Shown piece after piece: positions 1-5,849 of a stretch of DNA of 6,306 nt. The position numbers were made by a program, and so were the translations under genes. Position 1 is the first letter of the stretch. Each line of letters opens with the position of its first letter. The stretch is from Candidatus Atribacteria bacterium. GTDB taxonomy: Bacteria; Atribacterota; JALVIU01. The notes under the pieces were generated by a model. The model made no database searches and was not told the origin of the DNA. It worked only from the letters and a program-made list of their open reading frames with translations. The stretch lies in assembly GCA_027028665.1 (NCBI GenBank), contig JALVIU010000027.1:1-6306 (forward strand). Direction: 5' to 3'.

Positions 1-637
1 TATTTGTAATGGTTGCACGCTGCGGCACAGTAAGTGTCTTTACCCCTTCTCCTGTATATTCCATCACCTTTCCTACACCACCCTTTACGGTAAGCCTACG
101 AAGGAGTTCAAGGATCACATCCTTTGCAGAAACAAAGGGTGGAAGCTTTCCCAAAAGCTCTACCTTTACCACCTCTGGCATCCTGAGGTGAAATGGGATA
201 CCACACATGGCAAGTGCCACATCAAGACCTCCCGCACCTATAGCAAGTGAGCCCATTCCTCCTGCTGTAGGTGTATGGGAGTCAGAACCTATAAGTGTCT
301 TCCCGGGGATGGCAAATCTCTCAAGGTGTACCTGATGACATATTCCGTTCCCTGGACGGGAAAAATAGAGCCCAAACTTCTCTGCAGCAGATTGCAAAAA
401 TCTATGATCATCAGGGTTTTTAAAGTCTGCCTGGATCATATTGTGATCCACATAACTTACAGATAATTCAGTTCTTACCCTATCTATACCTAATGCCTCA
501 AGTTCCAGATAGACCATTGTACCTGTTGCATCCTGGGTAAGGGTCTGGTCGATTTTTATAGAGATGTCACTTCCGGGGATAAGTTCTCCATCTACAAGGT
601 GAGATTTGATGATTTTTTGCGTGAGATTAAGAGACAT
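1..637 (-). CDS. Aconitate hydratase, N-terminal part (cut by left window edge)
   Basis: Aconitase interconverts citrate and isocitrate through cis-aconitate using a [4Fe-4S] cluster, in the TCA cycle in the cytoplasm. The minus strand is open from ATG 637-635 to base 1, giving 212 residues. Visible active-site residues match mitochondrial aconitase in order: Q35 in QDATG, D64-H65 in YVDHN, H101 in GICHQVHLE, and D119-S120-H121 in GSDSHTPTAGG, followed by the glycine-rich LAIGAGGLD stretch. The cluster cysteines lie beyond the window. The SRPGNGICHQ and TVKGGVGKVMEY wording recalls the short (~640-residue) 'Aquifex-type' bacterial aconitase rather than AcnA or AcnB. LeuC and homoaconitase are relatives but fit less well. 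The start is fixed by GGAGGAG three bases upstream. It is transcribed divergently from the aldo/keto reductase gene from its own strong promoter. Sampled lines are about 43-48% GC, richer than the next operon. The family call is firm; the subtype is from memory. Confidence 0.93.
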   Translation of the reverse strand, partial: MSLNLTQKIIKSHLVDGELIPGSDISIKIDQTLTQDATGTMVYLELEALGIDRVRTELSVSYVDHNMIQADFKNPDDHRFLQSAAEKFGLYFSRPGNGICHQVHLERFAIPGKTLIGSDSHTPTAGGMGSLAIGAGGLDVALAMCGIPFHLRMPEVVKVELLGKLPPFVSAKDVILELLRRLTVKGGVGKVMEYTGEGVKTLTVPQRATITN

Positions 638-668
638 AGTCTCCTCCTTATAATCAAAGTTCTAATAC

Positions 669-698
669 ATTTTAGCACAAGTTAGTCTTATGTGTCAA
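669..698 (-). promoter_or_regulatory. Sigma70-type promoter for the aconitase gene
   Basis: Read on the minus strand, a perfect TTGACA (-35, bases 698-693) is followed after 18 bases by TAAAAT (-10, 674-669). TGC directly before the -10 box gives an extended -10. Transcription would start near 662, leaving a leader of about 25 bases with the GGAGGAG ribosome binding site at 641-648. The match is seen directly; activity is inferred. Confidence 0.8.
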
Positions 699-741
699 AA
701 TACTATAAAGAGATAAAAAAATTTAATCTATAATCACAAAT

Positions 742-770
742 TTGACAAAATTTATAGAAAATAGTATATT
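742..770 (+). promoter_or_regulatory. Sigma70-type promoter for the AKR-kinase-regulator operon
   Basis: TTGACA (742-747), a 17-base spacer and TATATT (765-770) make a near-consensus promoter. Transcription would begin near 777, only about 16 bases before the chosen GTG start at 793, so the leader is little more than the ribosome binding site. The same TTGACA contains an in-frame TTG that could be mistaken for a start codon. The -35 boxes of this promoter and the aconitase promoter are 43 bases apart and point away from each other. Confidence 0.8.
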
Positions 771-777
771 TTTTAGA

Positions 778-787
778 AGGGAGGTGG
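778..787 (+). promoter_or_regulatory. Ribosome binding site that decides the AKR start (GTG 793)
   Basis: AGGGAGGTGG is close to the full anti-Shine-Dalgarno complement and ends about six bases before GTG 793. It excludes the upstream TTG 742, which lies in the promoter. It also excludes GTG 784, which is inside the site itself. Confidence 0.8.
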
Positions 788-792
788 AGGTT

Positions 793-1932
793 GTGGAAAA
801 TTATAGAACATTTAAAAAGATAGGGATAAAGGTCTTTCCTCTTGGTTTTGGAGCTATGAGACTCCCTATTATAGGAGGGAATGAGGCAAACATAGATGAA
901 AAAGAAGCAATAAAAATGATAAGATACGGTATAGATCATGGTATAAATTATGTAGATACTGCATATCCTTATCATAAAGGAAACAGTGAAATATTAGTAG
1001 GTAAAGCACTAAAAAATGGATATAGAAATAAAACATATCTTGCCACAAAACTTCCCACATGGCTCCTTGAGACAAAAAAGGATATGGATAAATACTTTAC
1101 AGAACAACTGAAAAAATTAGATGTAGAACATATAGATTTTTATCTTATACATTCTCTTAGAAAACATACATGGGAGAGGGCTTACAAATTGGGAGTATTA
1201 GAGTGGGCAGAGAAGATGAAAGAAAAGGGATATATAAGGTTTTTGGGATTTTCCTTTCATGATGAGTTTCCAGTATTTAAAGAGATCATAGATGCCTATG
1301 ATGAGTGGGATTTTTGTCAGATCCAATATAACTATATGGATATCAATTTTCAAGCAGGAAGAAAGGGACTTAAATATGCAGCTTCAAAGGGAATATCTGT
1401 AATAGTTATGGAACCCCTAAGAGGTGGAAAGCTTGCCAATCCTCCACTTAGTGTAAAAGAGGTGTTTGACTCATACCATGTAAAGAGGACTCCTGTAGAA
1501 TGGGCACTTCTTTGGGTATGGAATCATCCTGAAGTAGCCCTTCTCCTAAGCGGCATGTCCACCATGGAACAGGTAAAACAGAATGTAGAAACTGCAAAAC
1601 ACTCAGGCATAGGAATTTTAAGCGAAGAGGAGTTAAATATAATTAAAAAGGCAAGAGAAGAGTATTTAAGACTTACACCTATTGACTGTACAAGTTGTAA
1701 TTACTGTATGCCCTGTCCTTTTGGGGTAAATATACCTGGTAATTTCGCAATATACAATAATGCAGTAAGATATAACAACAGCTTTAAGGATTTCAAGTGG
1801 GAATACGATGCACTTGGTGACGGACGGGCATCAAGCTGCACAAAGTGTGGAGAGTGTGAACCGAAGTGCCCACAAAATCTCCACATAAGAGACCTATTAG
1901 AAATGGTAAAGGATACCTTTGAATCCCTTTAG
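793..1932 (+). CDS. Aldo/keto reductase with C-terminal two-cluster ferredoxin domain
   Basis: This is a cytoplasmic NAD(P)H-type aldo/keto reductase of the COG1453-like group, in which a TIM barrel is joined to a ferredoxin-like tail; the substrate is unknown. The 379-residue product opens with the typical KIGIKVFPLGFGAMRLP. The catalytic tetrad is complete: D55 and Y60 (DTAYPY), K86 (ATKLP) and H120 (LIHS). A barrel covers about residues 1-290. The tail carries C299, C302, C305 and C308-Pro (CxxCxxCxxCP), then C349, C352, C355 and C359-Pro (CxxCxxCxxxCP), enough for two [4Fe-4S] clusters. Such proteins could pass electrons between a carbonyl/alcohol couple and a ferredoxin-like partner, but this is inference. 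GTG 793 is chosen because of the AGGGAGGTGG site before it and the good N-terminal fit to the family. It is the first gene of an operon: its end overlaps the histidine kinase gene by 14 bases. Confidence 0.93.
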   Translation: MENYRTFKKIGIKVFPLGFGAMRLPIIGGNEANIDEKEAIKMIRYGIDHGINYVDTAYPYHKGNSEILVGKALKNGYRNKTYLATKLPTWLLETKKDMDKYFTEQLKKLDVEHIDFYLIHSLRKHTWERAYKLGVLEWAEKMKEKGYIRFLGFSFHDEFPVFKEIIDAYDEWDFCQIQYNYMDINFQAGRKGLKYAASKGISVIVMEPLRGGKLANPPLSVKEVFDSYHVKRTPVEWALLWVWNHPEVALLLSGMSTMEQVKQNVETAKHSGIGILSEEELNIIKKAREEYLRLTPIDCTSCNYCMPCPFGVNIPGNFAIYNNAVRYNNSFKDFKWEYDALGDGRASSCTKCGECEPKCPQNLHIRDLLEMVKDTFESL

Positions 1933-3715
1933 TAAAGTTTCTATAAGAAAAAAATTTAATATTAAATTTTTAAATCCTTTAGTACCAGATATAGATAAGT
2001 ACAATCTTATAATAAGGTGGGGGGTGGTTTTTGCCTCAGGACTCTCATATATATTTGCAGAGACAGAGGCCCAGATTCGCATAAACCCCATAGGCTCTTT
2101 TCTTCTTCTCATTCTATATAATATTCCAGTATCTATATACATTTTTAATCGAAAACCTATAGAAAAAGGGAATCCATGGCTACTTATAGCATCTGATACC
2201 ATTGTATCCCTTGTTGTAATAGCTTTTACTGGGGGCCATCTAAGTATCTTCTTTTTTCTTCTTATACTTCCTATTATAGAGACAGTTACAGTATATAAAT
2301 GGCTTATAAGTATGACAATTATTGTAATAATAGATGCCTTACAGCTCTTTATATCTACACTAACCACCTCAGAGAATGTACATCCTCTTATTGTAATAAA
2401 TAGATTTATAGCTCTTCTAATTTTTGGTCTCCTCTTTATAATTTTTAAGGAAAGAGCACAGATAGAAGAGGAAAAACGGCGTCAGATAGAAATAGCCATG
2501 GCCCATGAAAGAAATCTAAATGAAATCTTTTTAAAGATTGGTGAAAGCAGTACCCGTCTTGAAGAGGTATTGAATATCATACTGGAAAGTGCGCAAAAAC
2601 TGTTGGATGCATCAGGTGCCATAATTCTTCTAAATGAAAACCCTTTTCTCAGAGTATCTGCCTCAAGTACAAGCAAACACTTCATTGGAGAAGAGATAAA
2701 AAAACTGAATTGCAAAAATAACAAAGACCAGATAGTGATAGTGGAAAAAGGTAGTAATGATTGGCCCGACTTTGTAAAGGAAGTTGGTATAAGACAACTA
2801 ATATGTGTAAAGCTTTCCTCTCCTTCTCAGGAAACATTAGGATGGATCGTGGTAGGAAGAGATAAGACAGAACCCTTAAGTGTTCAGCAGCTTAATCTAA
2901 TTAAATCATTTGCATTGGAGGCAGGTTTTGCAATACACAATTCACAATTATACAGGAGAGAACAGGCACATATAAAAAAGCTTGAAGAATTTGAGGAATT
3001 ACGTTCTACATTTTTCTCATCTTTAGGACATGAGCTAAAAACTCCTATTACAGTACTTAAAACCTTATCTCCTTCTCTTAAAAGCCTAAAAAATCTACCA
3101 GGAGATACACAGAAAGAGATAATAGAGATAATAAATCAAAATCTAAATAGATTAGAATCCCTTGTCCAGGAAATGCTTGAAAGTGCAAGATTGGAATCAA
3201 ATACTATACAGCTCTATACTGTGCCTATAAATATAGTATCTCGTATTGATAATGTCACCAGACTTGTAAGCCCAATAATCAAGAGGAAAAATATAAAACT
3301 AATAAAAGATATGCCCAGAGATATTCCCATGATAAATGCTGACCCAAAGAGACTGGATCAAATACTATTCAACCTCTTAAACAACGGATTAAAGTTTACT
3401 CCCCAGGGTGGAACTATCAAAATAAGCATAAAGACCTTAAACAATACTGTATTAATATGTATAGATGATACAGGACCTGGGATTTCAAAGGAGGATCAAG
3501 ACAGAATCTTTGATAAATTCTATACATCCTCTAAGAATAAGGCATTAACAGGTGTAGGTCTGGGGTTGTTTATATGTCGTGAACTTGTAAAAATGCATGG
3601 AGGGAAAATCTGGGTTGAGGATTCTAAATTGGGCGGAAGTAGGTTTTGTTTTACTATGCCCATTTATAAGGAGAGTAAAAATGGAAAAGATGACAAAAAA
3701 GATTCTGGTCATTGA
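1919..3715 (+). CDS. Membrane sensor histidine kinase (6 TM, GAF, HisKA, HATPase)
   Basis: This is an inner-membrane sensor kinase of 598 residues that would autophosphorylate on His and pass the phosphate to the regulator encoded next. About six hydrophobic helices lie near residues 31-46, 58-76, 87-103, 108-125, 128-147 and 157-176, with very short loops, so sensing is probably within the membrane. A charged coiled-coil linker (about 177-200) leads to a GAF-like domain (about 200-345). HisKA has the phospho-acceptor H371 in GHELKTP. The ATPase part shows the N box (N485-P495, key N489), G1 box DDTGPGI (516-522), F box RIFDKFY and G2 box GVGLG (545-549), all intact. No ATG is available near the N-terminus. 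TTG 1919 is chosen because AAAGGA at 1908-1913 precedes it and it lies before the first helix. It overlaps the reductase gene by 14 bases and the regulator gene by 35, indicating translational coupling. The signal is unknown; the membrane part recalls RegB/PilS-type sensors. Confidence 0.93.
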   Translation: MNPFSKVSIRKKFNIKFLNPLVPDIDKYNLIIRWGVVFASGLSYIFAETEAQIRINPIGSFLLLILYNIPVSIYIFNRKPIEKGNPWLLIASDTIVSLVVIAFTGGHLSIFFFLLILPIIETVTVYKWLISMTIIVIIDALQLFISTLTTSENVHPLIVINRFIALLIFGLLFIIFKERAQIEEEKRRQIEIAMAHERNLNEIFLKIGESSTRLEEVLNIILESAQKLLDASGAIILLNENPFLRVSASSTSKHFIGEEIKKLNCKNNKDQIVIVEKGSNDWPDFVKEVGIRQLICVKLSSPSQETLGWIVVGRDKTEPLSVQQLNLIKSFALEAGFAIHNSQLYRREQAHIKKLEEFEELRSTFFSSLGHELKTPITVLKTLSPSLKSLKNLPGDTQKEIIEIINQNLNRLESLVQEMLESARLESNTIQLYTVPINIVSRIDNVTRLVSPIIKRKNIKLIKDMPRDIPMINADPKRLDQILFNLLNNGLKFTPQGGTIKISIKTLNNTVLICIDDTGPGISKEDQDRIFDKFYTSSKNKALTGVGLGLFICRELVKMHGGKIWVEDSKLGGSRFCFTMPIYKESKNGKDDKKDSGH

Positions 3716-4394
3716 TGATGAACCAGATATTTCAAGGGCAATCAGGCTCACCATAACCATACAGGAACCAAACTGGGAAGTAGTAGAGGCCAACTCTGCA
3801 AAAGACGGATTAAAAAAGTTATTGGAAGACGAATCTTTTGATCTTGTACTTTTAGATCTTGTCATGCCAGACATGTCAGGATTTGATGTACTAAAAAAGA
3901 TCCGCTCCTTCAGTGATATTCCTGTAATTATGCTTACTGTTCGGGATGATGAGCTGGATAAAGTGCACGGTCTTGAATTAGGTGCAGATGATTATATTGT
4001 AAAACCCTTTGGTCACCTTGAACTTATGGCAAGAATCAGATCTATATTTAGAAGGGTAAGTGGTGAGGTAAAGGAGTATGAAAAACCATTCATAGTAGAT
4101 GATCTAATGATAGATTTTAATAAAAGAAAGGTTTTTGTAGATAACAAAGAGATAAGCCTTACAGCCACAGAATATAAGGTGCTGGAGATACTTGCAAGAA
4201 ATGCAGGAAGAATTGTTGAGAAAAATACACTACTCTCACGGGTATGGGGCACATATGAGGTAGATAATCCTGATTATCTAAAGATCTATATTCATAGATT
4301 AAGATCAAAGATTGAAAAAGACCCAAAAAATCCAAAATATCTACATACAGAAAGGGGCATAGGATACTGGCTTTTGGCACCTCCTAAAAAATAA
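3681..4394 (+). CDS. OmpR/PhoB-family response regulator
   Basis: This is a cytoplasmic DNA-binding regulator of 237 residues, the evident partner of the overlapping kinase. The receiver domain (about 6-125) has the acidic pair D12-D13, phospho-acceptor D59 in LLDLVMPD, T86 and K108 in VKPF, all the residues needed for phosphorylation. The C-terminal winged helix (about 135-232) contains LTATEYKVLEILARN, a recognition helix in the YLKIYIHRLRSKIE region (199-212) and a wing ending in ERGIGYWL. ATG 3681 is preceded by AAGGAG at 3668-3673 with seven bases spacing, inside the end of the kinase gene; ATG 3690 is too far from this site. Family members bind direct repeats of about 11 bp, and such an array exists about 500 bases downstream at 4901-4944, so the SPW gene is a candidate target. 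It is the last gene of the operon, ending in a terminator whose stem contains the TAA stop. It is not assignable to a named regulator from sequence alone. Confidence 0.94.
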   Translation: MEKMTKKILVIDDEPDISRAIRLTITIQEPNWEVVEANSAKDGLKKLLEDESFDLVLLDLVMPDMSGFDVLKKIRSFSDIPVIMLTVRDDELDKVHGLELGADDYIVKPFGHLELMARIRSIFRRVSGEVKEYEKPFIVDDLMIDFNKRKVFVDNKEISLTATEYKVLEILARNAGRIVEKNTLLSRVWGTYEVDNPDYLKIYIHRLRSKIEKDPKNPKYLHTERGIGYWLLAPPKK

Positions 4395-4430
4395 AGGGGC
4401 CCAAACCAGAAGGTCTGAACCCCTTTATTT
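4389..4430. terminator. Bidirectional intrinsic terminator between convergent genes
   Basis: AAATAAAGGGG (4389-4399) pairs perfectly with CCCCTTTATTT (4420-4430), an 11-bp stem whose interior also has CAGA/TCTG able to pair (4407-4410 with 4414-4417). T-rich sequence follows on the plus strand (TTTATTTATATTT). On the minus strand the mirror is TTTATTTTTT. It can therefore end both the regulator operon and the SPW gene transcript. The regulator's TAA stop (4392-4394) lies inside the stem. Confidence 0.88.
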
Positions 4431-4448
4431 ATATTTCCTAATCTCTTG

Positions 4449-4841
4449 CTATACTTCCTTTGCAACAAGTGCTGCCCATGCACCAACAACAAGTACGATA
4501 ATACCAATTACTACATCATTCCACATAGCTGATGCAAGCTTTGAATATCCAAGGGTAAATGGTGCAATAATAAGCCAGAGTCCCAGAATTGCATTTAGCC
4601 AGCTTAAACTCTTAATAAGACCTACAGAATTGGAAAGTGCTGCCCATGCACCAACTATGAGCAGTACTATACCTATTATTATAGCATCCCACATTGCATT
4701 TCCAGTTTTAGGTAAAGCTGCGGCTTTTTGAGCACCTTCTGCAGCCTTTTGTACTTTTGAATAAGAAAGAATAAATGGTGCAAGAAGCTCCCAGATACCC
4801 AGAATAGCAACTACCCAGTTTAAACTCTTTGCAGTCTTCAT
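4449..4841 (-). CDS. Small membrane protein with two SPW repeats
   Basis: A 130-residue, probably four-helix inner-membrane protein of the SPW-repeat type (Pfam PF03779, from memory), a group with no established function. It is an internal duplication. Repeat 1 (about 5-69) starts SLNWVVAILGIW and ends IVGAWAAL; repeat 2 (about 77-125) starts SLSWLNAILGLW and ends VVGAWAAL. Each copy has an LxAPFxLxYSK segment and an AMW motif between its two helices. Repeat 1 carries a 16-residue longer loop rich in Ala and Lys (about 30-47) that repeat 2 lacks. ATG 4841-4839 is preceded by a perfect AAAAGGAGGTG at 4860-4850 with eight bases spacing. The gene is monocistronic, convergent with the response regulator gene and divergent from the aldolase gene. 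Its promoter has a good -10 but no -35 and overlaps a phased repeat array, suggesting activator control. The function is unknown; an envelope or stress role is only a guess. Confidence 0.85.
   Translation of the reverse strand: MKTAKSLNWVVAILGIWELLAPFILSYSKVQKAAEGAQKAAALPKTGNAMWDAIIIGIVLLIVGAWAALSNSVGLIKSLSWLNAILGLWLIIAPFTLGYSKLASAMWNDVVIGIIVLVVGAWAALVAKEV
4467..4655. repeat. 21-bp direct repeat pair inside the SPW gene (4467-4487 and 4635-4655)
   Basis: The sequence beginning AAGTGCTGCCCATGCACCAA is identical at both sites, offset by 168 bp (56 codons). It encodes the VGAWAAL end of each SPW repeat on the minus strand. Identity at synonymous positions suggests the internal duplication is recent or kept alike by recombination, although codon preference could contribute. 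Confidence 0.85.
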
Positions 4842-4886
4842 TTTTAAAACACCTCCTTTTGGGATTTACTTCCACTTTCTGTTTTT

Positions 4887-4892
4887 ATTATA
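4887..4892 (-). promoter_or_regulatory. -10 box of the SPW gene promoter, with no recognisable -35
   Basis: A perfect TATAAT reads on the minus strand at 4892-4887, placing the start of transcription near 4880 and giving a leader of about 39 bases. Hexamers at the 16-18 base spacing (TTTTCT, CTTTTC, ACTTTT) do not resemble TTGACA, and there is no TG extension. This is typical of promoters that need an activator bound upstream. Confidence 0.65.
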
Positions 4893-4900
4893 GAGAGTTT

Positions 4901-4944
4901 TGGTTAAAAGAAAAGTAACGATAGGTTAATATTTGGTTAAAAAT
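4901..4944. promoter_or_regulatory. Phased GGTTAA array, candidate response-regulator operator
   Basis: GGTTAA occurs at 4902-4907, 4924-4929 and 4935-4940, with starts 22 and 11 bp apart. A degenerate copy (AAGTAA, 4913-4918) fills the remaining 11-bp slot, so four units lie on one face of the helix. On the SPW coding strand they read TTAACC, close to the TT(A/C/T)A(C/T)A direct repeats known for Bacillus PhoP. They cover about -21 to -64 of the SPW promoter and about -47 to -90 of the aldolase promoter. Binding by the regulator encoded at 3681-4394 is inference. Confidence 0.6.
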
Positions 4945-4975
4945 TCTAAAATAAAGGTAAAATTTTGAAATTTTA

Positions 4976-4984
4976 TGATATAAT
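4976..4984 (+). promoter_or_regulatory. Extended -10 promoter for the aldolase operon
   Basis: TGATATAAT is a perfect TGnTATAAT extended -10 element. The -35 region at the 17-base spacing (GGTAAA) is poor. Transcription would start near 4991, only four bases ahead of the AGGAGG site at 4995-5000. Confidence 0.7.
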
Positions 4985-5006
4985 TGGAAAAAACAGGAGG
5001 CATAAA

Positions 5007-5849
5007 ATGTCACTTCTCACCCTAAGAGAGATCCTCAACTTAGATAGAGGAATACCTGCCTTTGATGTCTATGACTCTAATATGTTAGAGGCTGTATTAC
5101 AAGCTGCTTTAGAACTTAACTCTCCGGTAATTATTATGGCATATGAAGGTCATATGAAAAACTTCGGCATAAACACAGTAAAGACATTTGCAAATATGAT
5201 AAAAGCAAAAGCAGAAAACCTTCCTATACCTATAACACTCCATCTCGATCACGGAAAAGATATAGATTTTATAAAGGAATGCATATATGCAGGTTTTTCA
5301 TCTGTAATGTTTGACGGCTCTATGTTGCCTTTTGAGGAAAACCTGCGTATTACAAAGGAGCTCACAACCATTGCACATTCACATTTTGTATCAATAGAGG
5401 CAGAAGTAGGAAAAGTAGGAAGTGATACAGGAGGTGTTGAGACAATTTATACATCACCTGAGGATGCCGTACGCTTTGCACAAGAGACAGGAGTGGATGC
5501 ACTTGCCATATCTGTAGGCACTACTCACGGCTTATACCTAAAAGAGGCAAAGATCAAAGTAGAGCTTGTAACCATGATAAAAGATGCACTGGAAAAAAAT
5601 GGTATTACTACAAAACTCGTCCTACATGGAGGATCGGGAACACCGACAAAGGATCTCATAGAACTTATAAAAAGGGGGATAAAAAAGGTAAATATCGGCA
5701 CAGATCTAAACAAGGCCTATCTTAAGGTACTTTCCAAAACAGATACCATATACCTGGAAGAGATATTTCCAAAGGCCATGAAAGCAGTAAAAGAGGAAGC
5801 AAAAAAGTATATAAATATCATATATTATCAAAAAGGAGGAGATGAATGA
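5007..5849 (+). CDS. Class II (zinc) fructose-bisphosphate-type aldolase
   Basis: This is a cytoplasmic aldolase expected to cleave or form fructose 1,6-bisphosphate (dihydroxyacetone phosphate plus glyceraldehyde 3-phosphate) in glycolysis or gluconeogenesis. The 280-residue product has the whole class II signature. D81 and zinc ligand H82 lie in HLDHG, SVMFDGS is at 99-105, and E133 is in EAEVG. Zinc ligand H174 is in VGTTHGLY, and zinc ligand H207 in LHGGSG also supplies phosphate-binding Gly/Ser residues. NIGTD is at 229-233. The close relatives tagatose-bisphosphate aldolase (GatY/KbaY) and IolJ share these motifs, so the substrate is not certain. ATG 5007 follows AGGAGG by six bases; an upstream in-frame TTG at 4965 lies ahead of the -10 box and is rejected. 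The stop overlaps the start of the next gene (ATGA), so the two are an operon. The promoter region is shared with the SPW gene and its repeat array. Confidence 0.9.
   Translation: MSLLTLREILNLDRGIPAFDVYDSNMLEAVLQAALELNSPVIIMAYEGHMKNFGINTVKTFANMIKAKAENLPIPITLHLDHGKDIDFIKECIYAGFSSVMFDGSMLPFEENLRITKELTTIAHSHFVSIEAEVGKVGSDTGGVETIYTSPEDAVRFAQETGVDALAISVGTTHGLYLKEAKIKVELVTMIKDALEKNGITTKLVLHGGSGTPTKDLIELIKRGIKKVNIGTDLNKAYLKVLSKTDTIYLEEIFPKAMKAVKEEAKKYINIIYYQKGGDE

Noticed and set aside
9-466. Two short plus-strand open frames at 9-191 and 275-466
   Set aside because: They are antisense to the aconitase gene, whose protein has clear active-site motifs on the other strand, and they show no family features.
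742-792. Upstream TTG start for the aldo/keto reductase
   Set aside because: The TTG is part of a TTGACA -35 box with a matching -10 at 765-770, and the strong ribosome binding site points to GTG 793.
638-792. Possible riboswitch or leader peptide upstream of aconitase or the reductase
   Set aside because: The predicted leaders are only about 25 and 16 bases, too short for a riboswitch or attenuator.
1897-2724. Minus-strand open frames at 1897-2367 and 2482-2724
   Set aside because: They are antisense shadows of the histidine kinase's membrane and GAF parts with no ribosome binding site or recognisable domain.
3597-3680. Upstream in-frame extension of the response regulator
   Set aside because: The extra 28 residues do not belong to a receiver domain, the start lies deep in the kinase gene, and ATG 3681 has its own AAGGAG site.
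4965-5006. Upstream TTG start for the aldolase
   Set aside because: It lies ahead of the TGATATAAT promoter element and lacks a ribosome binding site, while ATG 5007 follows AGGAGG.
4842-5006. GGTTAA repeats as a CRISPR array or replication iterons
   Set aside because: The units are 6 bp at 11-bp pitch with no spacers of CRISPR length, and there is no replication gene nearby; promoter placement fits an operator better.
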